From an uncultured Spirochaetales bacterium (GTDB lineage: Bacteria; UBP6; UBA1177), in the NCBI GenBank assembly GCA_902780365.1, contig CACZFE010000069.1, positions 1 to 15,638 on the forward strand: 15,638 bases of DNA, written 5' to 3'. The notes under the pieces were generated by a model. It was given only the letters and a program-made list of their open reading frames with translations. It was not told the DNA's origin and did not search any database. Every line of letters begins with the position of its first letter. Positions within the stretch are counted from its first letter, which is position 1. Made by a program: the position numbers and the translations under genes. Shown in pieces: positions 15,401-15,638 of this stretch.

Positions 15401-15578
15401 CAGGGATCTCGACCGATGTATTTCCGTCGGAACTTTCGATTGTTCCGCCTTCTTCAGCCTTGATCTCTTTCGAAACCTGCTCCTCGTAGCCGGGGATCTC
15501 ATTTTTTTTCTTCTTGCCGCACGAAACAACGGCAAAAACCAAAAGAACCACACAAACAAGACTTAAAATTCGTTTCAT
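12486..15578 (-). CDS. Giant lipoprotein: ZU5-like domain with AAGDPIM repeats, acidic linker, five DUF1566 modules (copy 2)
   Basis: The protein has 1030 residues and is a paralogue of the downstream gene with the same domain order. The start ATG (15576-15578) follows TAGGAGG by 5 bp. The lipobox VVSC has Cys20. The ZU5-like domain (~30-145, EIPAGAL motif) is interrupted by seven AAGDPIMxx repeats at 146-208 and closes with GHFTAYTFII. The acidic linker spans ~220-272. DUF1566 modules lie at about 337-446, 470-577, 602-738, 750-866 and 890-1030. By direct comparison, 135 of the first 145 residues match the other copy, and long stretches are identical at the DNA level, whereas the first, third and fifth DUF1566 modules differ greatly in sequence and loop length. 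The third partial gene ends 20 bp upstream and the next starts 23 bp downstream, so all three are probably one transcript whose promoter lies beyond the right edge. A role in cell-surface binding is inferred from domain content only. Confidence 0.88.
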   Translation of the reverse strand: MKRILSLVCVVLLVFAVVSCGKKKKNEIPGYEEQVSKEIKAEEGGTIESSDGNTSVEIPAGALDGDTTITMTIYDADGYSDERGKVISKVVDFEPDGTIFKKPVLITMKVEEGFENKVVAAAVLHEETGEWSYSENSEYAALGRDAAGDPIMTSAAGDPIMLNAAGDPIMQNAAGDPIMMAAAGDPIMTSAAGDPIMNAAAGDPIMMTTGHFTAYTFIILEPKEPEETDDDEPVAETDDDEPSDDTDTDTPEPTDDTDTASPDEDIVPEPEPLYSKVVCTGLRTCFDENGKLLGECPESGSMSGQDAVYIFRKSCLPKSFEKIEKAESDVTPYQQIKDNNTGLTWLVTMESSLSYDDMAPYCEETLAEYAGGGWRMPTPAEILTIADHDIFNNLESGKQIKSLYFNVDWEGSQSFWTSNENFYYDTYTGRIGSTEQSGYNGLLCVKGEKYGEVAASDYTSKNENGQEMIFDSKTNLFWQKTSVNGKTWKEALAYCESLEYAGHDDWRLPNKNELATLVDYSKSNPASSFPGMTAELFVTSTSTRNLGEVTIDMKTGLMGTNAGSSESGEYSVICVRSDLLPYPENGIPECGDDGYAPCKAGNITWSQRLYYDAFENESVHWATVARDCREMKGGKWRLPNIDEIRTLFTDDVFKTGGSCGVTSAHNSYEYYEGCNTDALAGNETKLRDYGTLLAGTLSNANPQYERDQWNAWVIDMTTGGMEDVSTVYAPYLVARCVLDDSITVPSFPYTDPENGLVWSSISKKGTWQEAVEYCGTLDEGGSDNWSIPSQEQLFTLVKDCADGNCTPDLSGKYSVFSDIPVLLSSDLRDMGGDITTLDFIDVYNDNLETYSHFYNWESEIQARCVRGVSDPAVNPNNMDEDNDFPYQDEYRIWSKKSDLITGTFADAQAYCDSLNEEGYGSELGDQISWSLPSVKAFLGLLIAEDDDCSDVCREESILSSGEIVGCFCDHIFKSHSIFNDYGMFWTSEANEETGFVPYLFNFTTAEVVGGNNENWDMSNSGYVRCIAFLE
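14955..15143 (-). repeat. Seven tandem 27-bp units encoding AAGDPIMxx (copy 2)
   Basis: 189 bp, residues 146-208. The variable pairs run TS, LN, QN, MA, TS, NA, MT, the same order as in the other paralogue. The array therefore expanded before the gene duplicated, or the two are being homogenised. Confidence 0.92.
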
Positions 15579-15598
15579 TGAAGCCTCCTAATTTATTA

Positions 15599-15638
15599 TT
15601 AGTCATCTGATCGTACACAGTGGACATGGTAATCGACT
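15599..15638 (-). CDS. C-terminal end of a third DUF1566-type protein, truncated by window edge
   Basis: On the minus strand, the frame starting at 15637 reads VDYHVHCVRSDD and stops at TAA (15599-15601). The ending resembles the module termini of the two complete lipoproteins (YSVICVRSD; MQVRCVHTV; YVRCIAFLE). It ends 20 bp before the ATG of copy 2, matching the 23 bp spacing between the two complete copies. Only 12 residues are visible, so the identity rests on the CVRSD motif and the position. Confidence 0.65.
   Translation of the reverse strand, partial: VDYHVHCVRSDD

Noticed and set aside
14415..15566. Plus-strand open frame of 383 codons opposite lipoprotein copy 2
   Set aside because: It mirrors the codon pattern of the real minus-strand gene; its IIGSPAA repeats are just the antisense of the AAGDPIM repeats, and the minus-strand gene has the lipobox, ribosome binding site and domains.

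Overview
The window looks like a chromosomal segment of an uncultured Gram-negative bacterium, most likely of deltaproteobacterial or Myxococcota-like affinity (low confidence). The evidence is: lipoproteins with clear lipoboxes followed by long Asp/Thr/Ser/Glu linkers; the C-terminal part of an S41-type processing protease resembling the myxobacterial MXAN_5808 family; a GyrB with the large insertion found in Gram-negative enzymes; strong AGGAGG-type ribosome binding sites; and TATAAT-like -10 boxes. No phage, transposase, CRISPR or restriction genes are visible.

Layout. 1-828 is the 3' end of the protease gene, followed by a weak terminator. 928-2739 encodes a large outer-surface lipoprotein with a Ser/Asp/Thr linker, thrombospondin type-3 calcium-binding repeats and a von Willebrand A domain. 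2740-3215 has no protein gene. It holds a tRNA-Thr(CGT) on the minus strand with its own promoter, bracketed by two copies of a ~64 bp palindromic element with CGCCGCC/GGCGGCG ends, and then further overlapping inverted repeats. 3216-4031 is psd (phosphatidylserine decarboxylase), whose presumed promoter is embedded in a perfect inverted repeat. 4278-6737 is gyrB and 6747-9280 is gyrA, forming a tight gyrBA operon that ends in a good intrinsic terminator at 9298-9329. As read here, gyrA is broken by a one-base frameshift near 7497-7502, and both classical quinolone-contact positions are Gln.

9367-15638, all on the minus strand, is a tandem array of giant lipoproteins. Two complete genes of about 1030 codons are separated by 23 bp, and the last 12 codons of a third related gene run off the right edge. 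Each complete protein has a lipobox, a ZU5-like beta-sandwich interrupted by seven perfect-length copies of a nine-residue repeat (AAGDPIMxx), an acidic linker and five DUF1566 (Lcl_C, C-type-lectin-like) modules. The N-terminal third is almost identical between the two copies, including synonymous positions, whereas the C-terminal modules have diverged. This pattern suggests a paralogous surface-display family in which a fixed anchor and stalk carries diversifying ligand-binding heads.

Housekeeping genes (gyrBA, psd, tRNA) therefore sit between two blocks of cell-surface genes. The most novel-looking parts are the lipoprotein array with its AAGDPIM insertion and the palindromic elements around the tRNA.
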